A DNA stretch of 64,000 nt from Streptomyces rishiriensis. Lineage in GTDB: Bacteria > Actinomycetota > Actinomycetes > Streptomycetales > Streptomycetaceae. Within the stretch, counting starts at the first letter, position 1. The number at the start of each line of letters is the position of its first letter. The stretch is taken from contig NZ_JAUSWV010000002.1 in assembly GCF_030815485.1 (NCBI RefSeq), forward strand, positions 3,596,001-3,660,000. Direction: 5' to 3'. Positions 24,995 to 36,200 of this stretch are shown here, one piece after another. A program made the translations under genes and the position numbers. The notes beneath the pieces are model-generated. The model had not been told where the DNA came from. It saw only the letters and a list, made by a program, of their open reading frames with translations, and ran no database searches.

Positions 24995-27900
24995 TCAGGG
25001 CCATTCAGCCGTCGTATCCGATGTGATCCTGGCTCCCACCCGTGAGAGGAAGTTCTGGCATGCGGGGCAGATCGGCCGGCTCACGACCAGAAGTCTCGGC
25101 TTGACCTGGAGAATTCCGGCCGCCTCGAAGAACATCTTGGTCTCCGCGTGCCAGAGGTGTTCCTTCGGCACGGTCTTCAACGGCTGCGGAACCCGAATGG
25201 CGAGCGTTCCGGCCCCGAGGTCCGGGAGCCGCTGCCACTGCCCCGCCGTCAGGTCCGCGCGAGCGCCCACCGCGACGATGTCCAGTCCCTGGGGATTGCC
25301 GGGAACGTCTGCGTGGAGAGCACCCATCGTGCGCCATCCCGCACCGGCTCCGGCCGCGTCCGTCATGTCGTCCACCATGTCGGTGAGGTGGTCGACGTCG
25401 GCGCCACCGGTACCGCAGTTGTGAACGAGGAGCGGTGTTCCGCCCGCCAGCACGTAGTAGGTGTGGAGTTCGCCGACCGTGAGGTTGTGCACCCTGGCCC
25501 GCTGCGTCGTCCAGCGCTCGACCGCCGAGACCTGGACGTACGTGCCGGCGCTGGTGCGCAGCCACTCGCCCGTCCGCAGGTCCGTGGCGTCGATCCAGTC
25601 GCCCAGCTCCGGGACCCAGAAGGGGTGGCCTTCGGTGGCCGTCACCTGGGCGGTCGTACCGTCACCGGTCGCGACGGTCACCTCGACCAGGTGCTTGACG
25701 CCCTCGCCGACGATCTCGCCGGTGACCGTCTCGGCGGTGGTCTCGCCCGTCTTCGGGTTCGTCGCCAGGACCTTGTCGCCGTTCTTGACGTCCTCGATCG
25801 GCTTGGTGGTGCCGTCGGCCATCAGGACCCGGGTACCGGGGAGGAAGCTGTTGTTGATCGGGCAGCTGGCGCCGGACGCACCGCTGTCGCCTCCGCCTCC
25901 CCCGGACGACTGCTTTCTCGCCTTCGCCTGCTGCGGCTTCGGTTCGACCTTCTTCGCGGCCGTCTTGCGGGCCTTCTGGATCGCGTTACCCGTCTTCTGC
26001 GCGGCCTTCTTGGCCTGCCGGGTAGCCGCTTCCTTGGCCTTCTTCCTCAGCTGTGCCGCCAGCGCGGCCGCCTTCTTCTTGGCCTCGGCCGCCTTGCGGG
26101 CCAGCTCGCGGGCCTTGCGGGCGAGCTCGATGACCTTGCGGGCCTTCTCCTTGGCCTTCATCAGCGCGTTGATCGCCTTGGCGATCCGGGCTGCGGCCTT
26201 GGCGATACCGAAGGCCTTGTACGCCTTCGTCCACGGGATGGCGTTGAGGAAGAGCTCGCCGCACGCCCAGACATCGCCCCGGGAGAAGCAGCCCACCACG
26301 CTGTCCCAGCCGACGAACTCCTTCAGAGCCGCCCACCCGATGGACAGGATCACGTCCGCCACCGTCGTGCCCAGCGTCTTCTTCGCCGACGCCTCGTCCG
26401 ACGCCGAGGGGCCTCCGTACTCCGAGCTGCCGCCCTCCGACGCGAGACCCGACGGGTCGCTGAAGGTGACCGGGTTGCTCTCGCAGTACACGTAGCCGTT
26501 CATCTGTACCGGATCGGCCAGGTCCAGGACCGGGTCCGGGGAGAGGAAGCGGCCCGTGTCCGGGTCGTACTCCCGCGCACCCAGGTGGACCAGACCGCTC
26601 CCGGCGTCCTCACCGCCGCCGAGGTAGCCCTGGTGGGAGCGCCAGGTCCCCGGCTCCGACCGCTCCACGCCGAACGGGTCGGTCTTTGAGAACTTGACCT
26701 TGTTGCCCGACGTCAGCGCCACGTTGGCGTACGCCGTGCCGTTCTGGTCGGCGATCTGCACGGACAGTTCCGCCGTGCCGGTGCCCTGCGCGTGGCGCAT
26801 CACGGTCGGCGCGCCCGGCTGGGAGTAGTAGCGCTCGGTGTAGGCGGGACCGCCGGCCGCATTGACGGAGATCGTCGACTCTCCGAGGTACAGGGTGCGC
26901 TCGGTCGCGGAGATCGCCATCAGGCGCTCGCCGTCACCGCCGTAGACGTACTTCGTCTCCTTGTCCGGCACCCACTGCTGGTTCGCGGCGGTACCGCAGG
27001 TGTTCAGCTGCAGGTCGGTGCTGTCGGCCGAGTTGGAGCTCGGGACGTCCAGGCACTTGCCCGACGAGACGTGCTTCAGGGTGCCGGTGGACGTCGCCGT
27101 CCACTGCTGGCCGGTAGCGCCGGTGCAGTCCGCGATGACGACCAGCGTGCCGTTCGCCGTACCGCCGTCCTTCGGGACCACGCACTTGCCCAGGGCCTTC
27201 AGCGCGCCCGTCGACGGATCCGCCGAGGAAGTCGGGGCGATGCGCAGCTTCTGCGCCTTGGAGCCGTTGCAGGTGTACAGCTGGAGCGGCGTACCGGCCG
27301 TGGTCAGACCGCCAGCCAGGTCCAGGCACTTGTTCGCCAGTCCCTTCCACGCGCCGGAACCGTTCTCACCGAAGCCGGTGACCTTCTCGACCTGGCCGTC
27401 CCAGGTCCAGGTCAGTGCCTGCTCCGAGCCGTCGTACGTGCGCGTGAGCGTGTTGCCCGCGTCGTCGTAGGTGAGGCTCGTGGCCTTGGTGACCTGTGCG
27501 CCCGAGTCCGCCTTGTACGTGGACGACGTACCCGTCAGGGTGTGCGGCTGGGTGCCGTCCGCCTTGCCGTACGTGTAGTCGGTCGTGGCGTCCTTGGTGG
27601 TGTCCAGGCCCGGGTCGTGCTCGACGAGCTTCTTCCGGTTGCCCATCGCGTCGTACGTATACGACTGCCAGTAACCGCTGTTCGCCGCCGTGACGTTGGT
27701 GGTGCCGTCCGAGTACTTCGCGGCCGCCGTCGTCTTGCCCGTCGCCGTGCAGGACGTGGGTGCCGTCCACGCCTCGCTCAGCTGGCCCAGCGCATCGTAG
27801 GTGAAGCACTGACGGTCGGTCGTCGAGTTCGCGGTGTCCGCGATCGACGTGACGTTGCCTGCCGAGTCGTAGGCGTAGCTGCGGGAGTTGACACGGTGAC

Positions 27901-30900
27901 CGGTGACGGCCGTGGTGTCGCTGGTCGACTCACGGTCGACGATGCTCTGGGTCAGCTCACCCGTCGCCTCGTCGTACAGGTTCGTGGTCCACACCCGGTT
28001 GGGGTTCTCGCCGCTGGCCGTGCGCAGGACCTGGCCGTACGGGGAGTAGGAGGTCTGCGCGGTGTACCAAGCGAGACCCGAGGTGGAGACCGGCATGCCG
28101 TCTTCGTTGTAGCGGATCACCAGCCGCTCGGCGGGCAGGGTGCCCACCGACGGCAGGTTGACCGCCTCCATGACGCCCGACTCCGAGTACTCGAAGCTGT
28201 AGGAATACTCCTTCTGGAGGCCGTAGGAGAGCGCCACCGACTCGGGGATGGAGATCTTCTGTCCGGTCGGCTGGTAGTCGGCCGTGAAGCCGCTCACCGC
28301 CGTGGTGTACGCCAGCCCGTCCGTGTAGCGGGTCTGCGAGGTGGCCAGCCCGACGCCGCCGATCAGCGTGTCGTACGTGGTCTTCATCAGGAGGGTTCCG
28401 GTGGCGGAGTCCTCGCGCTGCTCGGTCGGCCGGGACAGCTTGTCGTAGACCGTGTAGACGGCCGCGTTCTCGTCCGTGACCAGTTCCGGCCGGTCCAGGA
28501 CGTCGTACCGGGTCGTGGTCGTGCCCGTGTCCGGGTCGACCGCTTCGGTCATCCGGCCCCGGGCGTCGTACTTCCAGGTCCAGACGTTGTCCTCGGAGTC
28601 CTGCACCTTCACGCGGTCGCCGCGCTCGTCGTACGTGTACCTCGTCGAGCGGTACGCCGCGCGCAGCGCGTCCGTGTACGTGTCGACGCGGACCGTGCGG
28701 CCCATCGCGTCGGACCAGGTGCGCTGGGCGGCGGCGCCGGTCGGGTTGATCACCGTGGAGCTGTCGAGGCCGTACTCGTAGCGGCTCGCCTTCGCCGGGA
28801 CCTCGGTGCCGTTGAGGTACGGGGTCTCGGTGAGGGTGCGGCCCAGGCCGTCGTACGCGTACAGCGTCGCGTTGGGGACCTGGTAGTCCGAGTCCAGCTC
28901 GAACAGGACGGTGGAGGGGTCGTCCTTGTCGTAGTAGGCGTTGTTGGTCTGCCGGATCGTGCCGTTGGCGCCGTACAGGGTGTCCGTGATGAGGCGTCCG
29001 CCGCCGACCGCCGGTTCCTGCTTCTGGCGTTCGCGGCCGAGACCGTCGTAGATGACGGTGGAGACGCCGTAGTCGCCGTTGTCGGTGAGCGACTCGGTCG
29101 TGATCGAGACCGGCTGGCCGATCGTCGTGTCGTAGGTGATCTTCGCCGACGGCGACTCGGAGGTCTCGCGGCTCGGGTTCCAGACCTGGGTGGCGCGGCC
29201 GAGGGCGTCGTACGTGTAGGTGGTGACCCGTCCGTTGACGTCCTGGTCGGTCAGGGCGACCCCGCGGCCGGGCTCCAGCGTGCTGGTCTCGCTCTGGTTC
29301 AGCACGTTGGTGGTGGTGATCTGGAAGACCTGGCCCTTGTCCGGGACGTAGGTCGTGACGTCCTTCGCGGTGTCGCCGTTCGCGATGGCCAGGGCGTTCC
29401 TCGTGGACGTCGTGCGGCCGTAGCCGTCGTACGTGACCTCGCCGTCCTTGACCCAGCCGCCGCCGGTGCCGGTGATCGCCCAGGTGGTGGTGGCGTTGCC
29501 GGTGGTGGGAGCGGCGTCGTAGGCCTGGCCGTCGTAGGCGACGCGGGAGCCGTCGATCCAGTCGGCGGCGGTCGCCGTGGCCGCCTGCGCGCAGGTGCCG
29601 GCGGTGGTGAGGGTCTGCCGGTCCAGGCCGATGAGGTGCTTGGCGGTGTTGTGGACGTACGACATGACCGTGCAGGTGTCGTCGTCCGCGTTGTCGAGGG
29701 CGGGGTCCGACGACCAGTCGTTGTACTCGGCGACCTGCGTCGGCAGACCGTAGGTGTCCTCGTACTCGGTGACGGTGCGCAGGACGCGCACGGTGCGCTT
29801 GTCGTCGCCGGTGCCGGAGGAGCGGGTGTAGGTGAGGGACTCGGGGGTGAGGACGCGCCAGGCCTTGAGGGCCGGGATGCCGCCGGTGCGGGCGCGGGAG
29901 GCCAGTTTCACGGCCTTCGGCTTGTCGACGGTCCTGGTCAGCCAGGTGTCGGCGGTCGCCGAGGCGTAGGTGAGCGACTCCGCGACGCGGCCGGCGAACG
30001 GCTCCTCGTCCGTGGCGATGGTGACGCCCTCGGAGTCCTTCACGGTGACCGAGCGGGTGCCGCCGCCCGAGAGCGGGTCACCGTCCATGCCCCGGAAGAA
30101 GCGGGTCTCCGTCATGCCGCGCTTGGTGGACACGTACGCGGCGTCGCTGTCGGCGCCCGTGTAGGTGCGTACGCGGGCGAAGCCGCGCCACTGGTCCCAG
30201 GTGCGGGTCTTCTTCTTGGAGAACTCCGCCTGGTTCAGGGCCCAGGCCGCGTCACCGAGGTAGTCGTAGGTGGTCGTGATCGCCTCGGCGCCGGTGAGGG
30301 CGGGGAGTTCCTGGACCGACTCGACGACGTACTTGTTGAACCAGTCGGTGGTCTCGACGTCCGGGTCGGCGTTCCAGAACACCGGGAAGCACAGGCCGGT
30401 GTTGGCGTCCGGGGCGGGGAAGCCGCTGCCCGTCCTGCACGCGCCCGACGGGGCCTTGTAGGTGACGACGGTCTCGCCGCCGTACTCGCTGACGACGCGC
30501 GCGATCCGCAGCCGGTCGAAGGCCGGGTTCGGGTCGTTCGCGCCCTCCTTGACCCGGTTGGGCATCGGCAGGCTGTTGGCGAGGAACTGCACCGGGTTGA
30601 GGGTGAGCGACTCGCCCTCGGTGTCGTAGCCGGTACGGGTGATCGACTCCAGCCACAGGGCGGTGCCCTCGTCGGTGAGGTCGGCGGGCAGGGACTGCTG
30701 GAGCGTCCAGCTGTCCACCTTCGACAGGGCGGTGGAGCCCTGGGTGCGCTGCGTCCACGTGGTCACCTGGGCCAGCCGCTTGCGCGACCAGAAGGTGGGG
30801 ACGGGGACGTAGCACTCCTTGCCGGCGGCGCAGTACAGGTCGGCCGGGGTGTCGTACCAGATGCGGTTCTTCGCGAAGTCGCCGGAGGCGAAGTTGTCGT

Positions 30901-32740
30901 TCTCGTCGCCCTCCACCGTGCAGGCGAGTTCGCCCTCCTTGAAGCAGCGCTCGTCGACGTCGAAGGTGACCTTGGAGATCGGGGTCGCGTAGGGGTCGGC
31001 CGTGGTGAGGCCGTACTCGATGCGCTTGAGGTAGCCGCCGCGGTCGTAGGAGACGGGCGTCTTGTACTTGTTGTTCTTCGCGTAGTGGTTGGTCTCCTTG
31101 GCCCACCACAGCGTCATCGCGTTGTTGTTGGCGTCGACGACGTAGTCGAGGTTCCAGCGCCAGGCCTGGTTGCAGAAGGACCCCGCGAAGTCCCCCGCCT
31201 TGTAGCAGGGTTCGCCGGACTGGTTGCCCGCGACGGGCGCGGTGAGGACCGAGTTCGTCACCGGGTCGCCGCTCGCCCAGTCGTCGGCCAGCTTGTGCTT
31301 GCCGAAGTAGTACTGGGTGCCGTCGCGGGTGGTGACGCGCCAGTACTCGCCGTCGGCGTCGCCGTTGTCCAGGGTGGTGTCCCGCAGCAGTTCGACGCGT
31401 GAGCCGTCGTCGTTCGCGGTGACCCACTTGTCGCCGTAAGGGCTGCTCGCGCTGTCGGGCAGGACCAGCTCGGTCGTCGTGCCGCCGAGCGTGAGCGTGG
31501 CGTTGTACGAGCCGAAGCAGAGGTCGCTGGTCTTCTTGGTGTTGTTGCCGTTCGCCTGGTCGTCGCGGCAGGAGGCGTATGTGCGGGTGATGGAGCCCGC
31601 GTTGTACTCCCAGCCGTCGCCGACCCAGGAGGGCTGGTTGTTGGAGGCGGAGGTCCGGCCGTCCACGCCCTGCGAGTTGTAGCCGAAGGACACCGACGGC
31701 GAGGGGCCGCCGGGGACGCTCGGGGTCTGGAGGCTGTACGAGTAGGTGAAGCCGCCCGAGTTGCCTCCGGCCGACCAGGAACCGGCGCTGACCAGCGGCG
31801 TCGCGCCGAAGTCGCCCTTGGAGCCGGAGCCGGAGTCGGTGGCGAGGAGGACGGAGGAGCCGGAGCCTTCGGCGGTCGCGGCGGCGAGGGTGGCCAGGCG
31901 GGCGCCGCCGTCGGTCTTCGACTCGCGGTACACGCCGTCCGTGACCGTGCCCGTGCCGGAGGCGGCGGCCGTGGACGCGGTCGAGGCGCTGGTGCCGCCG
32001 GCCGCGAGGACCTCGGTGTCGACGGTCGCCAGGATGCGGCGCTCGAACACCGCGTCGCCGTCGGCGTCGGTGCCCGTCTGCGCGACCACGTTGTCGGTGG
32101 AGACCTCGGTCGGCTCCGCGCAGCCCTCGGTGTCCGGGGTGGTCAGGAAGCACGCCGGGTACTGCACGAAGGACAGCCGGTCCGCCCAGTTCGCGCCGTA
32201 CAGCTCGGAGAAGTCGCTGTAGTCCAGGGCGATCACGGCGTCGCCGGTCGCCTCGGCCGGCGGGGTGACCGTGAGGGCCACGCCCTCGATGGCCGTCGTG
32301 GCGAGCTCGCTCTGACCGGCGAGGGTGACCTGCCACTCGCCCTCCAGGGCCGTGGCCTCGGCCGCGGTGGCGTCCTCGGGGGCGCCGACCTCTACGGGGA
32401 GCGCGGTGCCGTCGGCCTGGGCCAGCGGGACCAGATCGCCGGGTGCGAGGCCGGTGAGGTCCTTCGTCGCGGTGCCGCCGACGGGGGCGGTGACCTGGCT
32501 CGGGTCGTACTCCAGGGGCTGCTCGGCCTCGGCGGTGGTCAGTTCGGCGAGATTGCCGCCTTCCTCGCCCTCCGCCTGCTCGACGTCCGGCAGGTCGACC
32601 AGGTCGACGCCGCTGCGGTCGTCACCCGGCGGCAGCGCGACGGCGGCGGGCGAGATGCCCACCACCAGCGCCACGGCGAGCGCACCGACCACACCGGCGC
32701 GCATCCGCGCCCGTCTGCGGCGTTCGGCTCGCGTGCTCAC
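24995..32740 (-). CDS. Secreted RHS/YD-repeat polymorphic toxin: ricin-B lectin, Hint, C-terminal deaminase-like toxin
   Basis: The 2581-residue protein starts at GTG 32740 (VSTRAERRRRARMRAGVVGA) after AGGGGGT. Domains in order: Sec signal peptide to about residue 35; a long beta-rich N-terminal part; many YD repeats (YTYDALGRATQVW, YDGLGRERQKQ, YAYDSAGNVTS); a ricin-B lectin block at about 1797-1925 (KCLDLAGGLTTAGTPLQLY, QQWTATST, KCLDVPSSN, NQQWVP); the RHS core end GAREYDPDTGRFLSPDP at 2054; an Ala/Lys coiled region (2185-2290); a Hint domain from Cys2293 (CPINNSFLPGTRVLMADG) to LLVHN ending at Asn2441; and a 140-residue toxin. The toxin has HAE (2531-2533) and PICPAC with cysteines 2558 and 2561, a cytidine-deaminase-type zinc site. 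Cleavage by Hint would release it. Confidence 0.93.
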   Translation of the reverse strand: MSTRAERRRRARMRAGVVGALAVALVVGISPAAVALPPGDDRSGVDLVDLPDVEQAEGEEGGNLAELTTAEAEQPLEYDPSQVTAPVGGTATKDLTGLAPGDLVPLAQADGTALPVEVGAPEDATAAEATALEGEWQVTLAGQSELATTAIEGVALTVTPPAEATGDAVIALDYSDFSELYGANWADRLSFVQYPACFLTTPDTEGCAEPTEVSTDNVVAQTGTDADGDAVFERRILATVDTEVLAAGGTSASTASTAAASGTGTVTDGVYRESKTDGGARLATLAAATAEGSGSSVLLATDSGSGSKGDFGATPLVSAGSWSAGGNSGGFTYSYSLQTPSVPGGPSPSVSFGYNSQGVDGRTSASNNQPSWVGDGWEYNAGSITRTYASCRDDQANGNNTKKTSDLCFGSYNATLTLGGTTTELVLPDSASSPYGDKWVTANDDGSRVELLRDTTLDNGDADGEYWRVTTRDGTQYYFGKHKLADDWASGDPVTNSVLTAPVAGNQSGEPCYKAGDFAGSFCNQAWRWNLDYVVDANNNAMTLWWAKETNHYAKNNKYKTPVSYDRGGYLKRIEYGLTTADPYATPISKVTFDVDERCFKEGELACTVEGDENDNFASGDFAKNRIWYDTPADLYCAAGKECYVPVPTFWSRKRLAQVTTWTQRTQGSTALSKVDSWTLQQSLPADLTDEGTALWLESITRTGYDTEGESLTLNPVQFLANSLPMPNRVKEGANDPNPAFDRLRIARVVSEYGGETVVTYKAPSGACRTGSGFPAPDANTGLCFPVFWNADPDVETTDWFNKYVVESVQELPALTGAEAITTTYDYLGDAAWALNQAEFSKKKTRTWDQWRGFARVRTYTGADSDAAYVSTKRGMTETRFFRGMDGDPLSGGGTRSVTVKDSEGVTIATDEEPFAGRVAESLTYASATADTWLTRTVDKPKAVKLASRARTGGIPALKAWRVLTPESLTYTRSSGTGDDKRTVRVLRTVTEYEDTYGLPTQVAEYNDWSSDPALDNADDDTCTVMSYVHNTAKHLIGLDRQTLTTAGTCAQAATATAADWIDGSRVAYDGQAYDAAPTTGNATTTWAITGTGGGWVKDGEVTYDGYGRTTSTRNALAIANGDTAKDVTTYVPDKGQVFQITTTNVLNQSETSTLEPGRGVALTDQDVNGRVTTYTYDALGRATQVWNPSRETSESPSAKITYDTTIGQPVSITTESLTDNGDYGVSTVIYDGLGRERQKQEPAVGGGRLITDTLYGANGTIRQTNNAYYDKDDPSTVLFELDSDYQVPNATLYAYDGLGRTLTETPYLNGTEVPAKASRYEYGLDSSTVINPTGAAAQRTWSDAMGRTVRVDTYTDALRAAYRSTRYTYDERGDRVKVQDSEDNVWTWKYDARGRMTEAVDPDTGTTTTRYDVLDRPELVTDENAAVYTVYDKLSRPTEQREDSATGTLLMKTTYDTLIGGVGLATSQTRYTDGLAYTTAVSGFTADYQPTGQKISIPESVALSYGLQKEYSYSFEYSESGVMEAVNLPSVGTLPAERLVIRYNEDGMPVSTSGLAWYTAQTSYSPYGQVLRTASGENPNRVWTTNLYDEATGELTQSIVDRESTSDTTAVTGHRVNSRSYAYDSAGNVTSIADTANSTTDRQCFTYDALGQLSEAWTAPTSCTATGKTTAAAKYSDGTTNVTAANSGYWQSYTYDAMGNRKKLVEHDPGLDTTKDATTDYTYGKADGTQPHTLTGTSSTYKADSGAQVTKATSLTYDDAGNTLTRTYDGSEQALTWTWDGQVEKVTGFGENGSGAWKGLANKCLDLAGGLTTAGTPLQLYTCNGSKAQKLRIAPTSSADPSTGALKALGKCVVPKDGGTANGTLVVIADCTGATGQQWTATSTGTLKHVSSGKCLDVPSSNSADSTDLQLNTCGTAANQQWVPDKETKYVYGGDGERLMAISATERTLYLGESTISVNAAGGPAYTERYYSQPGAPTVMRHAQGTGTAELSVQIADQNGTAYANVALTSGNKVKFSKTDPFGVERSEPGTWRSHQGYLGGGEDAGSGLVHLGAREYDPDTGRFLSPDPVLDLADPVQMNGYVYCESNPVTFSDPSGLASEGGSSEYGGPSASDEASAKKTLGTTVADVILSIGWAALKEFVGWDSVVGCFSRGDVWACGELFLNAIPWTKAYKAFGIAKAAARIAKAINALMKAKEKARKVIELARKARELARKAAEAKKKAAALAAQLRKKAKEAATRQAKKAAQKTGNAIQKARKTAAKKVEPKPQQAKARKQSSGGGGGDSGASGASCPINNSFLPGTRVLMADGTTKPIEDVKNGDKVLATNPKTGETTAETVTGEIVGEGVKHLVEVTVATGDGTTAQVTATEGHPFWVPELGDWIDATDLRTGEWLRTSAGTYVQVSAVERWTTQRARVHNLTVGELHTYYVLAGGTPLLVHNCGTGGADVDHLTDMVDDMTDAAGAGAGWRTMGALHADVPGNPQGLDIVAVGARADLTAGQWQRLPDLGAGTLAIRVPQPLKTVPKEHLWHAETKMFFEAAGILQVKPRLLVVSRPICPACQNFLSRVGARITSDTTAEWP

Positions 32741-33252
32741 GCGCCACCCCCTGCCGCTCCATGACAGCGATCCCCACACAGCGACAGCCCCCGCGCCCAC
32801 AGTTCCGGCCATTGATGAGCACGAATGCTCTGGCAAATGTTCATGGAAAGTCAACAGGCCCGAGAAGGGGCGTGATTTAGCTCACCGGAGAAATTCCGCA
32901 GTCCGAATAAAAAGATACGTGCACGGTTCAATCACTGAAAGACCGGGTCAAATACCGGTCAATGCGCTGCCACGTGTGCGTACATTGTGATCGTTTGGTG
33001 CAAGACGCCCGGGACGCGAACTCCCTGGTCAGCCCCACTGGTTAGACGTACGCGAGGACCGTGCCGTCTCACCCCCAAGGTCACGGAAAGGCAAAGGCGA
33101 CCGGGTGGTGTGGCGCAATCTCCTTGGCATCGGCAATGCTCTGGTGCGCGCTTTCCGGGCGTGGAATGCGAAAAGCAGGCCCCCGGGTGCGGCATAGCTC
33201 ATTCACAGAATCCCGGCCTGCCCGGGATTTCAGGGGGAGGGGGCGCAAGCCC
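32741..33252. promoter_or_regulatory. Divergent promoter region between the RHS toxin and DNRLRE protein genes
   Basis: About 510 bp contain no supported gene. Sections around 32850-33010 are A/T-richer than the rest of the window (for example GAATAAAAAGATACGTG at about 32905), as expected for promoters. Both neighbours start away from it, so two divergent promoters must lie here. An open frame from 33061 into the DNRLRE gene lacks a signal peptide at its start, so I treat it as leader. Confidence 0.5.
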
Positions 33253-36200
33253 ATGGAACGTCGTCGCTTCGGCCTGCCCGCGTCCGGGCGCGGCCGGGCA
33301 GGGGTCGCCGCAGCCGTCGCCGGCGCGATCGGCGTCGGGCTGCTGGCCGTGCCGCTGTTCGACGACCCCGGCACCGCCGACGCCCCCGGGACGAAGAAGG
33401 CCGCCGCCCGTCCGCTGGACCAGGACACCGCGCAGGCGCAGGCCGTCGCGGCGGGCAAGCGCGTCGAGGTCACCGCGATGCGCGACGAGACGTCCACGAC
33501 GTACGCGCGCCCCGACGGCAGCTTCGAGCTCGTCGCCCACGGGGCGCCGGTGCGGGCCCGGGTGAACGGGGTCTGGAAGCCCATCGACACGAGCCTGGCC
33601 CGGACCGCGGAGGGCTGGGCCGCCAGGGCCACCGTCGATCCCGTGGTGTTCTCCGCGGGCGGCAAGGGCAAGGGCCGCAAGGCCGGGGCGAGCGGCGCGA
33701 ACAGCACGCACGGCCGCGGCGCCCCGGGCACCGACTCGGCGTCCACGGCCGTGCGGCCCGCCGTCTACACCGTCGCGCGCGCCGGCGACGCCGTACGGGT
33801 CGCCGACGCCACCGAGGGCTTCTCCGAGCTCGCCACCCTCACCAGCGGCGGCCACGAGATCACCCTGAGCTGGCCCGGCACCCTGCCCGAGCCCACGATC
33901 AGCGGGGCCAGCGCGCTGTACCGCGACGTCCTCGACGGCGTCGACCTGATGCTGACGGCCCAGGCCGGCGGCTTCAGCCACGTCCTCGTCGTGCACAGCG
34001 CCGAGGCCGCGGCCGACCCCGCGCTCACCCGGCTGTCCTACGGGCTCTCCTCCCCCGACCTGACCTTCCACCTCGACCCCGTCACGAAGATCGTCACCGG
34101 CACGGACCGCGACGGCCAGGAGATCGCCGTCTCCCCCACCCCCTACCTGTGGGACTCCGCCGGCACGTACGCGGTCACCGAGGGCGCCGACCCCGAGCCG
34201 GCCGAGGAGCCCGCCGAGCCGGCCCCGTCGTACTCCGAGGAACCCGGCGCACCGGTCGGCGAGGAGAGCACCGCTCCCGGGGACGGACAGGACACCGACG
34301 CGCCGGCCGCCGACCCGGCCGCGTTCCGCCGGGCGTCGTCCGCCGCGCTCACCGACGCCCAGGTGTTCGCCCTGCCGGGCCTCGCCGGCCCCGACCCGGG
34401 CACCCATCTGGCCGTCGCCGGGACCGGGCTGAGCGCCCCGGGCGCCGCCTCCACCGCCCTGTCGATCGTGCCGGACGCCGAGCTGCTCACGGACGCGGAC
34501 ACCGTCTACCCGGTCTTCGTCGACCCCACGATCTACGGCAAGACGAAGAACTGGACCACGGCCTACAAGAAGTACCCCAGCTCCAGCTTCTACGACGGCG
34601 CCAACTACAACAGCGGCACCACCGAGGCCCGCGTCGGCTTCGAGTCCACCACCTGGGGCCTGTCCCGCTCCTTCTTCAAGCTCGGCTGGTCCACGAGCAT
34701 CAAGGGCGCCAGCGTCTCCTCGGCCTCCATCCGGCTGCGCGAGACCTACTCCTGGTCGTGCTCCGCACGCGAGACCCAGGTCTGGCTGACCTCCGGCATC
34801 TCCTCCAAGACCACCTGGAACAACCAGCCGGACTGGAAGTCGGAGATCGGCACCAAGTCCTTCGCGTACGGCTACAACTCCTCCTGCCCGGACTCCTACG
34901 TCAGCTACGACGCCAAGTCGGTCGCGCAGGACGCGGCGGACGGCGGCTGGTCCTCGATGACCATCGGACTGCGGGCCAGCACCGAGGACTCGGCGTACGC
35001 CTGGAAGAAGTTCCGCGCGGAGGGCGACAGCGCCCCCAAGCTCACCCTCGTCTACAACCGCAAGCCGAAGACGCCGAGTTCGGTCGTCCAGACGCCGGGC
35101 GGCACCTGCGACCGCACCACCCCGTACCTCCACATCGGCAAGCGCGACCTCGTGCTGTCGGCCGCCTCCTCCGACGCGGACGACACCTCCACCCGCCAGG
35201 ACCTGAAGTACCTGGACTTCGAGCTGTGGCGGACCGGCTACGGCGACAGCAAGATCCTCGACAAGAACGTCACGGTCACCAGCGCGGGCAAGGCATCCGT
35301 CACGGTCGCCAAGTCGTCGTTCACCAACGGCTACCAGTACTCGTGGCGGGTGCGCGCGATCGACTCCAGCGGCGCCGCGTCACCGTACGCGCCGACCTCC
35401 GACCCGTACGTGTGCCGGTTCGTCTACGACAGCAGCGTGCCCAACGAGCCGCTGATCACCTCCACCGCCTTCCCGGCGGCGGACGAGGACGGTTCGGTCT
35501 GGTCGACGGTGAAGTTCGGCACGGCCGGCAGCTTCGCCTTCGCGCCGGACGAGGACACCGACGTCACCAAGTTCCAGTGGTCCTTCAACACCACGACCTA
35601 CGCGAGCAGCAAGACCGTCACCGCGGGCGCGTCGACGACCGTTTCGCTGTCGCCGCCGCTGGCCGGCCCCAACGTGCTGTACGCGCGGGCCGTGGACAGT
35701 GCGGGCAATGTCTCGATCGGCACGAAGTACCTGTTCTACGTCACCCCGCGCGACACCGCCGACGAGCCGGGCGACACCACGGGTGACGGCACTCCCGACC
35801 TGTTCGCGATCAGCTCGGGCGGCAACCTGTGGATGTACCCGTCGTCGGCCGCCGGTGACCTGCACGTCGGCATGGAGGCCGCCCACGACAACGGCGTCGG
35901 CCTGCTCTCCGACCCGGACGAGGACGGCGTGGACCACGCGCCCGCCTACTGGACGGGCGCCGACGGCAGCACGGCGCTGATCACCCACGGCGGCGACGCG
36001 CTCGGCGCCGACGGCATCGGCGACGTCTTCGCCCGGATGCCCGACGGCAAGCTGTACGTCTATCCCGGCGACGGCTACGGCAGCGTCGACATCTCCCGGC
36101 GGACGACCCTCCGGCTGCCCTCGGGCTCCCCGGACCCGGCGACCTTCGACCAGATCATCGTGGGCGACTACGACGCGGACGGCCGCGTGGACCTGTTCGC

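Noticed and set aside
26792..31402. 1536-residue open frame opposite the RHS toxin gene
   Set aside because: Arg/Val/Gly-rich antisense of YD repeats; no domain or start signal.
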